Origin: Comamonas sp.
GTDB lineage: Bacteria > Pseudomonadota > Gammaproteobacteria > Burkholderiales > Burkholderiaceae_C
NCBI RefSeq assembly: GCF_009360615.1
Contig: NZ_SPEY01000065.1
Coordinates: 1-63,151 of the forward strand
Direction: 5' to 3'
DNA length: 63,151 bases
Every line of letters begins with the position of its first letter. Position 1 is the stretch's first letter. A program made the position numbers and the translations under genes. Shown here one piece after another: positions 52,837 through 61,735 of this stretch. The notes beneath the pieces are model-generated. The model was given only the letters and a program-made list of their open reading frames with translations, did no database searches and had not been told where the DNA came from.

Positions 52837-53907
52837 TCAGTCCTCGGAGGCCTGCAAGGCCTGGCCTTCTGCCTCGTCATCCCTGCTGCTGCCGGGCGGC
52901 GCAATGTTCTGATCGATGGCACCGAAGATGCTCTGGCCGTCCTTGCCCTTCATTTCGATGCGGATGGTGTCGCCGAACTGCATGAATTCGGTCTTGGGCG
53001 CACCGTCCTGAATGGTTTCGATGCAGCGCTTTTCGGCGATGCAGCTATAGCCCTTGGGCCATTCCATGCGCTTGTTCTTGCCGCTGCCGGTCTCCACGCC
53101 CTTGTTGCTCACCGTGCCGCTGCCCACGATGGAGCCGGCGCGGACATTGCGCGTCTTGGCGATGTGGGCAATCAGCTGGCCGAAGTGGAACGTCATCTCC
53201 TCGCCCGCATCGCACATGCCGACCTTGCGGCCGTTCCAGGTACTTTGCAGCGTCAGATGCAGGCGGCCGCTCTTCCAGGCATCGCCCAGCTCGTCCAGCG
53301 TCACGGCCACGGGGCTGAAGGCCGTGGCGGGCTTGCTCTGAAAGAAGCCGAAGCCCTTGGCCAGTTCACCGGGGATCAGGTTGCGCAGACTCACGTCATT
53401 GACCAGCATGACGAGACGGATGCCGTCCAGCGCATCTTTGGCGTCGGTCCCCATGGGAACATCGCCGGTGACGACGGCGATCTCGGCCTCGAAATCGATG
53501 CCCATGGCCGTGCTGGGCACGATCACATCGTCGCAGGGGCCGATGAAATCATCGCTGCCGCCCTGGTACATCAGCGGGTCGGTGTAGAAGTTGGCCGGCA
53601 CCTCGGCATTGCGGGCCTTGCGCACCAGTTCCACATGGTTGATGTAGGCCGAGCCATCGGCCCACTGATACGCACGCGGCAGCGGGGCCATGCAGCGCCG
53701 GGGATCGAAAGGAAACGCATGACGCGCCTTGCCGTGATTGAGCTCATGCGACAAATCCTGCAACTGGGGCGCCATATAGCTCCAGTCGTCCAGCACCTGC
53801 TGCATGCGGTTGGCAATGCCGGTGGCATAGCAGGCCTGGCTCAGGTCACGCGACACCACGACCAGTTGCCCGTCACGCGAGCCATCCTTGTACGTTGCCA
53901 GTTTCAT
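52837..53907 (-). CDS. Fumarylacetoacetate hydrolase (FAH)-family protein
   Basis: A 356-residue FAH-superfamily enzyme. Metal-binding ExE is in MGIDFEAEIAVVTGDV, and the loop GSGTVSNKGVETGS lies in the C-terminal half. Enzymes of this fold cleave or decarboxylate 2-keto acids and acylpyruvates. The length and N-terminus (MKLATYKDGSRDGQLVVVSRDL) match the group next to IclR regulators in Betaproteobacteria, often linked to aromatic-acid catabolism. ATG 53907 is chosen because AGAGGGACAGAG precedes it; in-frame codons to 53955 are rejected. Confidence 0.9.
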   Translation of the reverse strand: MKLATYKDGSRDGQLVVVSRDLSQACYATGIANRMQQVLDDWSYMAPQLQDLSHELNHGKARHAFPFDPRRCMAPLPRAYQWADGSAYINHVELVRKARNAEVPANFYTDPLMYQGGSDDFIGPCDDVIVPSTAMGIDFEAEIAVVTGDVPMGTDAKDALDGIRLVMLVNDVSLRNLIPGELAKGFGFFQSKPATAFSPVAVTLDELGDAWKSGRLHLTLQSTWNGRKVGMCDAGEEMTFHFGQLIAHIAKTRNVRAGSIVGSGTVSNKGVETGSGKNKRMEWPKGYSCIAEKRCIETIQDGAPKTEFMQFGDTIRIEMKGKDGQSIFGAIDQNIAPPGSSRDDEAEGQALQASED

Positions 53908-53976
53908 TCTCTGTCCCTCTGCGCATGGCAGCGGTGCTGGCACAATGCCTGACAACGCTAGCCAAAATTACGATTG

Positions 53977-53992
53977 GTTAAATTGATTTAAC
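53977..53992. promoter_or_regulatory. Probable IclR operator
   Basis: GTTAAAT-TG-ATTTAAC has perfect 7-base arms and lies in the 109-base region between the divergent FAH-family and IclR genes. IclR proteins often bind AT-rich dyads and autoregulate. Inferred from position. Confidence 0.6.
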
Positions 53993-54016
53993 TAAACAAA
54001 ACACGATTCTATTGCA

Positions 54017-54808
54017 ATGGAAAAGGAACGCGCAGGGATTCAGTCGGTCGAAGTGGGTTTCTCCCTCATCGAGGCGCTGGCACAGGCCAGCGGACCGCTG
54101 ATGCTCAAGGATGTCGCCGCTGCGGCCGGCATGAGTGCCGCCAAGGCGCACCGCTATCTGGTGAGCTTCCAGCGCATCGGACTGGTGGCGCAGGACGAGC
54201 GCAACTCGCGCTACGACCTCGGCCCTGCGGCCCTCAAGATCGGCCTGGCATCACTGGCCCGCCTCGACCCGGTGCGTCTGGCGCGCGAACGCATTCCGGC
54301 GCTGCTCGAGACCCTGAACCACACACTGGCCATCGCCGTCTGGGGCAACCACGGCCCGACCATCGTGCATTGGGAAGAATCGGCGCAGTCCGTCACCGCC
54401 AATCTGCGCCTGGGCGATGTCATGCCCATGCTGGCATCGGCCACCGGCCGGTGCTTTGCGGCCTGGCTGCCACGCGAAATGACCGCACCGCTGCTGGAGC
54501 CTGAAATCGAGCGTGCCCGCAAGGCCAGACGCCAGGATCTGCCCCAGACCGAAGAGGCCGTGACGGACATGCTGGCCGAAGTCCGAGCCCGCGGCACGGC
54601 CCGCGTGGTCGACACTGTGCTGCCGGGCATCGTGGCCTTTTGCGTGCCGGTCTTCGACGCATCCGGGCATATCGTGCTGGGTCTGATGACCCTGGGCTCG
54701 CTGGCGACTTTCGACCCGGACTATGGTGGAGCCATCGATGCGCCACTGCAGGCGGCCGCCCGCCAGCTCTCCAGCGACCTGGGCTGGCGCGCCGATCAGA
54801 AGCACTGA
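54017..54808 (+). CDS. IclR-family transcriptional regulator
   Basis: A 263-residue IclR protein: N-terminal winged helix (VEVGFSLIEALAQASGPLMLKDVAAAAGMSAAKAHRYLVSFQRIGL) and a C-terminal effector domain (HGPTIVHWEESAQSVTANLRLG, and VVDTVLPGIVAFCVPVFDASG). It is divergent from the FAH-family/TraB genes and probably controls them in response to an aromatic or keto-acid metabolite. ATG 54017 starts MEKERAGIQSVEVG. The DUF3108 gene begins 25 bases later on the same strand. Confidence 0.92.
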   Translation: MEKERAGIQSVEVGFSLIEALAQASGPLMLKDVAAAAGMSAAKAHRYLVSFQRIGLVAQDERNSRYDLGPAALKIGLASLARLDPVRLARERIPALLETLNHTLAIAVWGNHGPTIVHWEESAQSVTANLRLGDVMPMLASATGRCFAAWLPREMTAPLLEPEIERARKARRQDLPQTEEAVTDMLAEVRARGTARVVDTVLPGIVAFCVPVFDASGHIVLGLMTLGSLATFDPDYGGAIDAPLQAAARQLSSDLGWRADQKH

Positions 54809-54833
54809 AACCCGCAATCTCCGATCCACACTC

Positions 54834-55973
54834 ATGGGCCGCTCACCTCAGGCAAGCCAGGCAAGCAAAGCGCTGCTGCCCATCACCGGCATGGTGCTGG
54901 CAGCCCATGGGCTGCTGCTCTGGGGTCTGCCGCAGCCGACCCCGGCACACAAGCCTGCCGATGCCCAGATCGTCATGGAGACACGCCTGCTGCAGGCGCC
55001 TCCTCCCCCCCCGCCGCCGACCGCCGCCCCCACACCGGCTGCGCCGCCGCGCCAACCCCGGGCTGCCCCGCGCCCGGCTGCGCCGCCCCCCGCGCCCGCT
55101 TCCGTGACGCAGGAGCAGGAATCCACGCCAAACTCGGCCCGTGAGCCGCATGCGCAAGCGGTTCCCGACACAGAATCGACACCCCATGCAGAGCAACCCG
55201 CTGTGGCAGAGCCGGCTGCCGAGCCGGCCGCCGAGCCCTCCGAGGGCCAGGGCGCTGACACGGCCCGCCCCATTCTGGTCACGCCCGCAGGCAGCGCGCC
55301 GCTGCCTCCAGGCTCCGTGCTGCCCGTCACCCTGCCCAACTCCGCCACGCTGGAGTTCGATGCCTCGGGTCAGGTCAAGGGCTTTCAATACTCGGCCGGC
55401 GCCCAGTTGCAATGGCAGCATGACGGCCAGTACTACCAGGCCAGGCAGTCGATCAGCATGTTCCTGCTGGGCGAGCGTGCCCAGACCAGCGAGGGGCTGA
55501 TCACCCCCAGGGGACTCCAACCGCTCAACTTCAGCGACAAGGGCCGCAAAACCCAGTCTGCGGCCTTTGATGTGGCCGGGGGCAAGGCGCGCTACAGCGG
55601 TGGCCAGACCGATGCAGCCATTGGCGATGGCGTGCAGGACCGCCTCAGCGTCTTTCTCCAGCTTTCGGCCCTGATGGCCGCCGGCCCCGAAAAATATCCG
55701 CCCGGCACCCTGATCGAGCTGACTACCAGCAGCGCACGCTCGGCAGTGCGGTGGCAGTTCCGCGTGGGGGCCAGCGAGGCTCTGGAGCTGCCATTCGGCA
55801 GCGTCATGGCGCTTCGGCTGGACAAGCTGCCCGGCAAAAGCAGCAGCGACCAGCGCGGCTCGGTCTGGCTGGCTCCGGCCATGCAATACCTGCCCGTGCG
55901 CATCCAGCTCACCCAGGGCCAGGATGACTTTGTCGATCTGCAGCTCAAGAAATATCTGCCCGCCCCGCAATAG
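54834..55973 (+). CDS. DUF3108 domain protein with TonB-like Pro-rich N-terminus
   Basis: A 379-residue protein. After an N-terminal hydrophobic segment (ALLPITGMVLAAHGLLLWGL), a Pro/Ala-rich stretch runs to about residue 140 (QAPPPPPPPTAAPTPAAPP). The C-terminal part, from about residue 175, holds the DUF3108 pattern (LPVTLPNSATLEFDASGQVKGFQYSAGAQLQW, and YLPVRIQLTQGQDDFVDLQLKKYL). It probably crosses or is anchored to the inner membrane, with the DUF3108 beta-domain in the periplasm. ATG 54834 is chosen; the frame extends upstream through the IclR gene, but that is shadow. Confidence 0.85.
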   Translation: MGRSPQASQASKALLPITGMVLAAHGLLLWGLPQPTPAHKPADAQIVMETRLLQAPPPPPPPTAAPTPAAPPRQPRAAPRPAAPPPAPASVTQEQESTPNSAREPHAQAVPDTESTPHAEQPAVAEPAAEPAAEPSEGQGADTARPILVTPAGSAPLPPGSVLPVTLPNSATLEFDASGQVKGFQYSAGAQLQWQHDGQYYQARQSISMFLLGERAQTSEGLITPRGLQPLNFSDKGRKTQSAAFDVAGGKARYSGGQTDAAIGDGVQDRLSVFLQLSALMAAGPEKYPPGTLIELTTSSARSAVRWQFRVGASEALELPFGSVMALRLDKLPGKSSSDQRGSVWLAPAMQYLPVRIQLTQGQDDFVDLQLKKYLPAPQ

Positions 55974-56258
55974 CCCGAAACGCCGTTTCCTGGCGTAAAC
56001 CCTGTGTTCAACGCGCCACAAGCGCTCACTCACACCCCGGACAAAGCCTGCAGCCTGCACCGACGCGGGCTGCACACTGTCGCAGCGCTCAAGGACTTGC
56101 CTACTGCAGCTCGGGAAAACCGGTTGCCCGCAACCACGTCAAATCCATGGAATACTGTGCTCAAGTGCCAAGAGCAGGCATTTCCACCTTGAAATGCGGC
56201 ACCCTGCCGCCATCTCCATGGCAGGCATGCTCATAACGGAAGTGAAAGGAGGAACACC
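55974..56258. other. Intergenic region before the DUF3567 gene
   Basis: Contains no convincing ORF. Near the end is an AAAGGAGGAA-like ribosome site (about 56246-56255) for the DUF3567 gene. No strong dyad or repeat stands out. Confidence 0.4.
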
Positions 56259-56558
56259 ATGCAAATGCTTTACGACTCTGAATCCTTTGCGGTGCTCCAT
56301 CTGCGTCCCGACATGGAAGCAGACGCTCCCGCGGGCACAGCCAAGGCCGAGACCGAGAAAGTCCATCAACTGCCGCGCCATGGCTTCGAGATCGTGGACA
56401 AGCGCTCGGGCAAGGAGGTGTATCTCGATGGCTCCTGGGCTGAAATGTTCCAGAAACAGATCCTCGCCTGGCAGCAGGATGCCCCCACCGAGGAAGAGGT
56501 GGAGGAAATTCTCGACACCTACACGGGCCTGGCCCAGCAGCCGGTCATCATTCACTGA
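56259..56558 (+). CDS. DUF3567 family protein
   Basis: A 99-residue protein with the DUF3567 layout: N-terminal MQMLYDSESFAVLHLRPD, middle RHGFEIVDKRSGKEVYLDGSWAEMFQ and C-terminal TEEEVEEILDTYTGLAQQPVIIH. The family is restricted mostly to Betaproteobacteria and has no known function; it is small, acidic and probably cytoplasmic. A strong ribosome site precedes ATG 56259. An intrinsic terminator follows. Confidence 0.88.
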   Translation: MQMLYDSESFAVLHLRPDMEADAPAGTAKAETEKVHQLPRHGFEIVDKRSGKEVYLDGSWAEMFQKQILAWQQDAPTEEEVEEILDTYTGLAQQPVIIH

Positions 56559-56569
56559 ACAGCATGCAG

Positions 56570-56596
56570 AAAGCCACTTGAAAGAGTGGCTTTTTT
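56570..56596 (+). terminator. Intrinsic terminator after the DUF3567 gene
   Basis: AAAGCCACT / AGTGGCTTT arms with a six-base loop, followed by T-run. It ends the DUF3567 transcript; the next genes are on the minus strand. Confidence 0.85.
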
Positions 56597-56699
56597 GATG
56601 CCCGGAAACGGCTGCATCGCCTATCGCCCAGCTGCCTGCCGCGATGACCTGTGCACAGCAGCAACACCCGGCCGTCCACGCTGCCAGCGAACGGCCCGG

Positions 56700-56852
56700 T
56701 CAATCCCTGGCTCTGCGCAGGAAATCTCGCACCGGGAAGTTATGCTCCCAGGCGATCCACATCCGCAGCCCGGCCAACATCAGGCCCGTGCTGGCACCGA
56801 CGAGCAGGGCCGACTTCCAGGGATTTCTCAGGGCAGCCCCCGGTTCAGCCAT
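56700..56852 (-). CDS. Small putative membrane protein
   Basis: A 50-residue frame (MAEPGAALRNPWKS, then SALLVGASTGLMLAGLRMWIAW as a likely membrane helix, ending VRDFLRRARD with basic residues after it). Its start overlaps the last 25 bases of the AbrB-family gene, suggesting translational coupling. It has no recognised family, and the evidence for expression is only its length, hydrophobic profile and position. Confidence 0.4.
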   Translation of the reverse strand: MAEPGAALRNPWKSALLVGASTGLMLAGLRMWIAWEHNFPVRDFLRRARD

Positions 56853-57916
56853 CGGTACAGCGGCGCCACCAGCAGCAGCACGGCAATCAGCCGGCAGACC
56901 TGGAAAGCTGTGACCACGGGCACGCCCAGTTGCAGCACCTTGGCGGTGATGGCCATCTCGGTAATACCACCCGGCGATGTGCCCAGCAGCAAGGTGACCC
57001 AGGGCAGGCCTGTGGCACCGTGCAGCAGCCATGCGAAGCCGGCGCACACCGCCATCAGCCCCACGGTACCGAGCGCCACCATGCCCAGCCAGCGCGGAGC
57101 CGTGTGCAGGAATTCACGGCGAAAACGCACCCCCAGGCTGACGCCGATCACCAGCTGGGCGGCATTCATCAGCCACTGCGGCACGGCGGACAGCTCCAGG
57201 CCTGCCATGGTCAAGCCCATGGATACGGCCAGCGCGCCGAGAAACCAGGGGTTGGCGCGCCTGAGCTTGAGCATCAGCAATGCCCCCGCGCCCGTGGCCA
57301 GCGCCAGCCAGGCAAAGCCCGGCCATTGCACATTGCGCACGCTGGGCAGCGTCAGGCCGGGGTCTCCCTGCAGCCCCGCCCATTGCAGGGCAAAAGGAAT
57401 GCTCACCGTGACGATCACCAGCCTTAGGCTATGCGCCGCTGCGACCAGATCGGTGCGCGCATGCTCGCGCTCGGCCAGCAGCGTCATCTCCGAAGCCGCG
57501 CCTATCGCGCCCGAGAAATAGGTCGTGGCGCGCAGCTGCTGCTCGTCCATGCCCGGCTGCCCCAGCATGGAGGCGGCCTGCACGCGATACAGCCAGCGAC
57601 CGAAGGCCCAGCCCAGCAGCAGCGCCCAGGCAATGGCCAGCGCAATCGCCCACCACAGTCCGGCCACCAGTTCGGTCACGGCCGGCGTGAAATACAGGCC
57701 CAGTGCACCGCCGATCGTCCACTGCCCCAGATCGCGCAGCCGGGCCCAGCTTTGGGTGGGGGCTCCGCCCATCGATAGCAGGGAAACGGAAATCAGCGGC
57801 CCCAGCATCCACGGCAGCGGCGTATGCAACATCAGACAGAGCTGGGCAGCCAGCCAGGCCAGCAACAAGGTGGCGGCCACACGGGCCACAAACGCGGGGG
57901 GAAGCAATACGGACAT
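56828..57916 (-). CDS. AbrB-family integral membrane protein
   Basis: A 362-residue polytopic protein of the AbrB family (formerly annotated as putative ammonia monooxygenase), with repeated halves, for example HTPLPWMLGPLISVSLLSMGG near the N-terminus and LLLGTSPGGITEMAITAKVLQLGVPVVTAFQVCRLIAVLL near the C-terminus. Role is unclear; proposed transporter. ATG 57916 (MSVLLPPAFVARVAATLLL) gives the family start; a longer frame to 58054 is spurious. Confidence 0.88.
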   Translation of the reverse strand: MSVLLPPAFVARVAATLLLAWLAAQLCLMLHTPLPWMLGPLISVSLLSMGGAPTQSWARLRDLGQWTIGGALGLYFTPAVTELVAGLWWAIALAIAWALLLGWAFGRWLYRVQAASMLGQPGMDEQQLRATTYFSGAIGAASEMTLLAEREHARTDLVAAAHSLRLVIVTVSIPFALQWAGLQGDPGLTLPSVRNVQWPGFAWLALATGAGALLMLKLRRANPWFLGALAVSMGLTMAGLELSAVPQWLMNAAQLVIGVSLGVRFRREFLHTAPRWLGMVALGTVGLMAVCAGFAWLLHGATGLPWVTLLLGTSPGGITEMAITAKVLQLGVPVVTAFQVCRLIAVLLLVAPLYRWLNRGLP

Positions 57917-58048
57917 GTGCACGGGGATCCGGCAAGGCACGACAATGGACGCGCGACAGGGGCAATGCCCCGCAGTATCGCGGCAAAACTCGGTGGGCAA
58001 AGCCGGTACGAAATCGACAGCTACGAAGCCATGCCCCGTCTTGGACGA

Positions 58049-58933
58049 ATGCAATCAGCTCATATGTGGACTTTCATTTCTGCGGCGCAGCCGCGCCTGC
58101 GTCTCAATCCTTTGGCCCTGACGGCGCTTGCCGGCGCCCTGCTGCTGGGCGGCTGCGCCCATCAAGGCGCCCAGTGGACCTCCGACACCGAGTGGCAGCA
58201 GACACTGGGGCAGTGGGCCGGAACACCGGTCATCCTGCTCGGCGAGCAGCACGACCAGACCGCCCATCACCAGTGGGAAGCGGCGACCGTGCGCCACCTG
58301 GCAGCGCAGGGCAGGCTCGCGGCCCTGGTGATCGAGATGGCACCCGCAGGCGGCAGCACCCGGAGTCTGCCGGCATCGGCCAGCGACGAGGAGGTGAAGG
58401 CCGCGCTGCAATGGGCCCAGGGCGGCGGCCCGGGCGGCTGGCCCTGGCAGGACTATGGTCCGGTGGTGATGGCGGCCGTGAAAGCCGGCGTGCCGGTGCT
58501 CGGCGGCAATCTGCCGCGTACGCGGATGAAGCAGGCCATGGAGCAGTCCCGCTACGACGGACATCTGCCGGCCGCAGGCTGGCAGCTGCAACTCGATGCC
58601 ATCAAGGACGGGCACTGCGGCCTGCTGCCCGAATCGCAGTTCGCGCCCATGGCCCGCATTCAGCTGGCCCGCGACGAGTCCATGGCGAGGGTGACGGAAA
58701 CAGCGGTGCGCGAGCTGGGCCAGCCCGGCAAAAGCGTGCTGCTGGTAGCGGGCCGCGGCCATGTGCGCGGCGATATCGGCGTGCCGACCTGGCTTCCGGC
58801 CGACTTCAAGCAAAAGGTGGCGATCGCCCAGTCGGACAAAGCACCGACGGCTGTCGCCATGAAAGCAGACAAGCAGCTGACGCTGGAAGGCAATGCCTCC
58901 GAGGACCAGTGCAGGCAGCTGCACGAGCAATGA
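58049..58933 (+). CDS. ChaN/DUF399-family lipoprotein
   Basis: A 294-residue lipoprotein with lipobox LGGC after hydrophobic LALTALAGALLLGG. The mature part starts with the ChaN-like segment TPVILLGEQHDQTAHHQWEAATVRHLAAQG; ChaN of Campylobacter binds haem and takes part in iron uptake. C-terminal SVLLVAGRGHVRGDIGVPTWL is the other family landmark. ATG 58031, 58049 and 58064 are all in frame; none has a strong ribosome site, so the start is approximate. Confidence 0.83.
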   Translation: MQSAHMWTFISAAQPRLRLNPLALTALAGALLLGGCAHQGAQWTSDTEWQQTLGQWAGTPVILLGEQHDQTAHHQWEAATVRHLAAQGRLAALVIEMAPAGGSTRSLPASASDEEVKAALQWAQGGGPGGWPWQDYGPVVMAAVKAGVPVLGGNLPRTRMKQAMEQSRYDGHLPAAGWQLQLDAIKDGHCGLLPESQFAPMARIQLARDESMARVTETAVRELGQPGKSVLLVAGRGHVRGDIGVPTWLPADFKQKVAIAQSDKAPTAVAMKADKQLTLEGNASEDQCRQLHEQ

Positions 58934-58981
58934 AAAAAAAGGCCCGCGCCCAAGCCCTGACGGGCTGCTGCTGCGCGATCC

Positions 58982-61684
58982 TCAGTCCGCAGTCGCGACC
59001 GACACCAGCGGCTGCCCCTCGCGGGTCTTTTCCAGCAAGCGCGTGAAGTCTTCGGCCGGCAAGGGCCGGCTGCAGAAATAGCCCTGGAAGTAGTCGCAGC
59101 CTTTTTGCTGCAGGAAGCTCAGCTGCGCCTGGGTTTCCACGCCTTCGGCCAGGACCTTCAGGCCCATGGCGTGGCCCAGGGCGATGACCGAGCTGCTGAT
59201 GGTCATGTCGTCTGCGCTGTGGGGAATGTCGCGGATAAAGCCCTGGTCGATCTTGAGCAGATCAAGGGGGAAGCGCTTGAGGTGCGCCAGCGACGAATAG
59301 CCGGTGCCGAAGTCATCAATGGCCAGGCGAAGGCCCAGCTCGCGCAGGCGGTTGAGCACGGCCAGTGCCTCCTCGGGCTTTTCGGCCAGTGCGCTTTCGG
59401 TGATTTCCAACTCCAGCAGGCTGGCCGGAAAGCCCGACTCGGCCAGCGCCTTGGCCGTGGCACCGGCAATATCGGTCAGCAAAAACTGATGCAGCGAGAC
59501 ATTGACCGCAATCGTCAGATCGGGCAGGCCTGCGGCACGCCATTGCTGGCCCTGACGACAGGCCTCGGCCAGTACCCACAGGCCCAGTGGACCGATGACG
59601 CCCGAGTTTTCCGCCACCGGAATGAAACGTGCCGGAGAGATCAGGCCCTCCTCCGGATCCAGCCAGCGCACCAGGGCCTCGGCCCCCGTCAGGCGTCCCG
59701 TCGCCAGATCGATCTGCGGCTGGTAATGCAAGCGCATATGGCCAAGGTCCAGCGCACGACGCAGGCGTGCCTCCATGGCCAGGCGCTCGCGGGCGGCCTG
59801 GGTCATGTTTTCATGGAAGAAGCACCAGGCGTTGGAGCCCCTGGCCTTGGCCCCGTACACCGCCGCATGGGCGCCCTGCAAGAGATCGTCGGCCGTCAGC
59901 GCATGGTCGGGGTACAGACAGATGCCGGCACTGACGCTGACCACCACGGACAGCCCGTCCGGCGTGGTCCAGGGCTGGCCGGCAGCCGCCATCAGACGCT
60001 CGGCCACTTCGATCGCGCTGTCGCGGCCGCACAGGGAAGGCGCCACCACGCAGATTTCATCGCCCGCCAGGCGGCCGATGATGTCGTCGTGGCGCAAAGC
60101 TCCCTGCATCTGCCCGGCCACATGCCTGAGCACCTCGTCCCCGATGGAGTGGCCGTAGCTGTCGTTCACATCCTTGAATCGGTCTATGTTGAAGAGCAGA
60201 ACGGCCATCCGGCGGTTGTGGCTCTGGCTCAGAGCGACCGTCTCGCCCAGCAGGCGCGTGAACTGCGCCCGGTTCGGCAAGCCGGTCAGGGTGTCGCGAT
60301 GGGCCAGGAACTCCAGCTGCTGCTCGCGCGCCTTCTCGGCCGAAATGTCGGTGAACATGCAGACGTAATGCGTCACCTTGTCGTTTGCATCCCTGACCGC
60401 GCTCAGCGACATGCGTTCGGGAAAGATCTCTCCGTTCTTGCGCTTGTTCCAGATTTCGCCCTGCCAGTGGCCGGTAGCATGCATGCTGGCCCACATGGCA
60501 TCGTAGAAGGCCTTGTCATGCCGCCCGGACTTGAACATGCGCGGCGTCTTGCCCAGCATTTCGGCTTCGGAAAAGCCCAGCAGCCGCGTGAACGCATGGT
60601 TGACCGAGAGAATGCGGCTGTTTGCGTCGGTCACCACCACGCCCTCGATGGTGTTGTCGACCACGGTGGAGGCCAGGCGGCTGCGCTCATCGGCTTCGCG
60701 ACTCGCGGTCTGGTCGGAAAGCAGGCCCGAGATCCGTATCAGACGTCCGCTCGCATCCCTGTATGCCTGACCGCGGGCGCGGAACCAGCGGTACAGCCCG
60801 TCGAAACACAGCAGACGCGCCGTCAGCACCAACATGCTGCCGTGCTCCAGGGCGTGCTCGGCCTCGGCCCTCGCCGTGGCGGCATCCTCGGGATGCACGC
60901 ACTGATGGAAATCGAATTCGCGGGCAAGATCCTGCCCCTGGTAGCGCAACAGGGCGCTCATGCCGGTGGAGAAGTTCAGCCGCTGCTCCAGCGCATCCCA
61001 TTCCCACACGCCGTTGCCGCTGCCTTCCAGCGCCAGTCGCAGCATGGTCTCGCTGCGCATCATGGCATTGCGCGCGCTCACCATCTCGCTCAGGTCCTGC
61101 AGCACGCAGACCAGAGCCACCGGGCCTCCCACCCCCGACGCCGCCACGCGGCTGGTGGTGCACAGCACGGGCGTGACCTTGCCGGTGTCGGCATTCACGC
61201 ACTGGCGCAGCACCTGGAAGTAGTCGGTGCTGCCATCGAGAAGGCGCTGCAGCTGCAGAACCACCTCGTCCTGGTCATGCACCGGCACCAGCACCCGGAA
61301 ATCCTGACCTCGCAGCGACTCCACGCTGCGGCCCAGCCACCCCGCCAGCTTGGCATTGGCCCAGACAATCTCCGCTCCACCCACATGCACACGAGCCATG
61401 CCGGCCGGTGCGTGACGCACCACCAGCTCCAGCTCCTGCGCCGTTTCCCTGCCGCGCTGATCGGCGCGCGCCCTGCGCTGCATGAACCAGAGTGCGACCA
61501 GCGCGGTCGCCAGCAACCAAACAATGAACAGGCCTATCTGCCAACGCAGCGACTGTCGATTCAGCGATACATCAAAATAGTTGAGCACACCTGCCTGTGC
61601 CCCCAACCACAGCATCCCCGCACACAGATAGAGGGCGACAATCACCCTGGGTGTGAGCGCAGAATGCCCCTCCTCGCTTTTCAT
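58982..61684 (-). CDS. PAS-GGDEF-EAL membrane signalling protein, probable c-di-GMP phosphodiesterase
   Basis: A 900-residue protein: two N-terminal membrane helices (VIVALYLCAGMLWLGAQAGVL and GLFIVWLLATALVALWF), about three PAS-type regions (from residue 80 to 460, with ISALLS-like sensors and NHAFTRLLGFSEAEMLGKTPRMFKSGRHD), a GGDEF domain and an EAL domain. The GGDEF signature is degenerate (AGDEI near residue 540), so cyclase activity is unlikely. The EAL domain keeps GAEALVRW, ITESAL and IDDFGTGYSSL, so c-di-GMP hydrolysis is likely. ATG 61684 (MKSEEGHSALTP) is the likely start; the gene is divergent from purU with 51 bases between. Confidence 0.92.
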   Translation of the reverse strand: MKSEEGHSALTPRVIVALYLCAGMLWLGAQAGVLNYFDVSLNRQSLRWQIGLFIVWLLATALVALWFMQRRARADQRGRETAQELELVVRHAPAGMARVHVGGAEIVWANAKLAGWLGRSVESLRGQDFRVLVPVHDQDEVVLQLQRLLDGSTDYFQVLRQCVNADTGKVTPVLCTTSRVAASGVGGPVALVCVLQDLSEMVSARNAMMRSETMLRLALEGSGNGVWEWDALEQRLNFSTGMSALLRYQGQDLAREFDFHQCVHPEDAATARAEAEHALEHGSMLVLTARLLCFDGLYRWFRARGQAYRDASGRLIRISGLLSDQTASREADERSRLASTVVDNTIEGVVVTDANSRILSVNHAFTRLLGFSEAEMLGKTPRMFKSGRHDKAFYDAMWASMHATGHWQGEIWNKRKNGEIFPERMSLSAVRDANDKVTHYVCMFTDISAEKAREQQLEFLAHRDTLTGLPNRAQFTRLLGETVALSQSHNRRMAVLLFNIDRFKDVNDSYGHSIGDEVLRHVAGQMQGALRHDDIIGRLAGDEICVVAPSLCGRDSAIEVAERLMAAAGQPWTTPDGLSVVVSVSAGICLYPDHALTADDLLQGAHAAVYGAKARGSNAWCFFHENMTQAARERLAMEARLRRALDLGHMRLHYQPQIDLATGRLTGAEALVRWLDPEEGLISPARFIPVAENSGVIGPLGLWVLAEACRQGQQWRAAGLPDLTIAVNVSLHQFLLTDIAGATAKALAESGFPASLLELEITESALAEKPEEALAVLNRLRELGLRLAIDDFGTGYSSLAHLKRFPLDLLKIDQGFIRDIPHSADDMTISSSVIALGHAMGLKVLAEGVETQAQLSFLQQKGCDYFQGYFCSRPLPAEDFTRLLEKTREGQPLVSVATAD

Positions 61685-61735
61685 GAATTTCCTTTGTCCG
61701 CAGGGTCCTCGCCTTGCTGCGACAATTGCCCAGCT

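Noticed and set aside
59105..61735. Upstream extension of the purU frame
   Set aside because: It is antisense to the EAL protein and PurU begins with its ACT domain at 61736.
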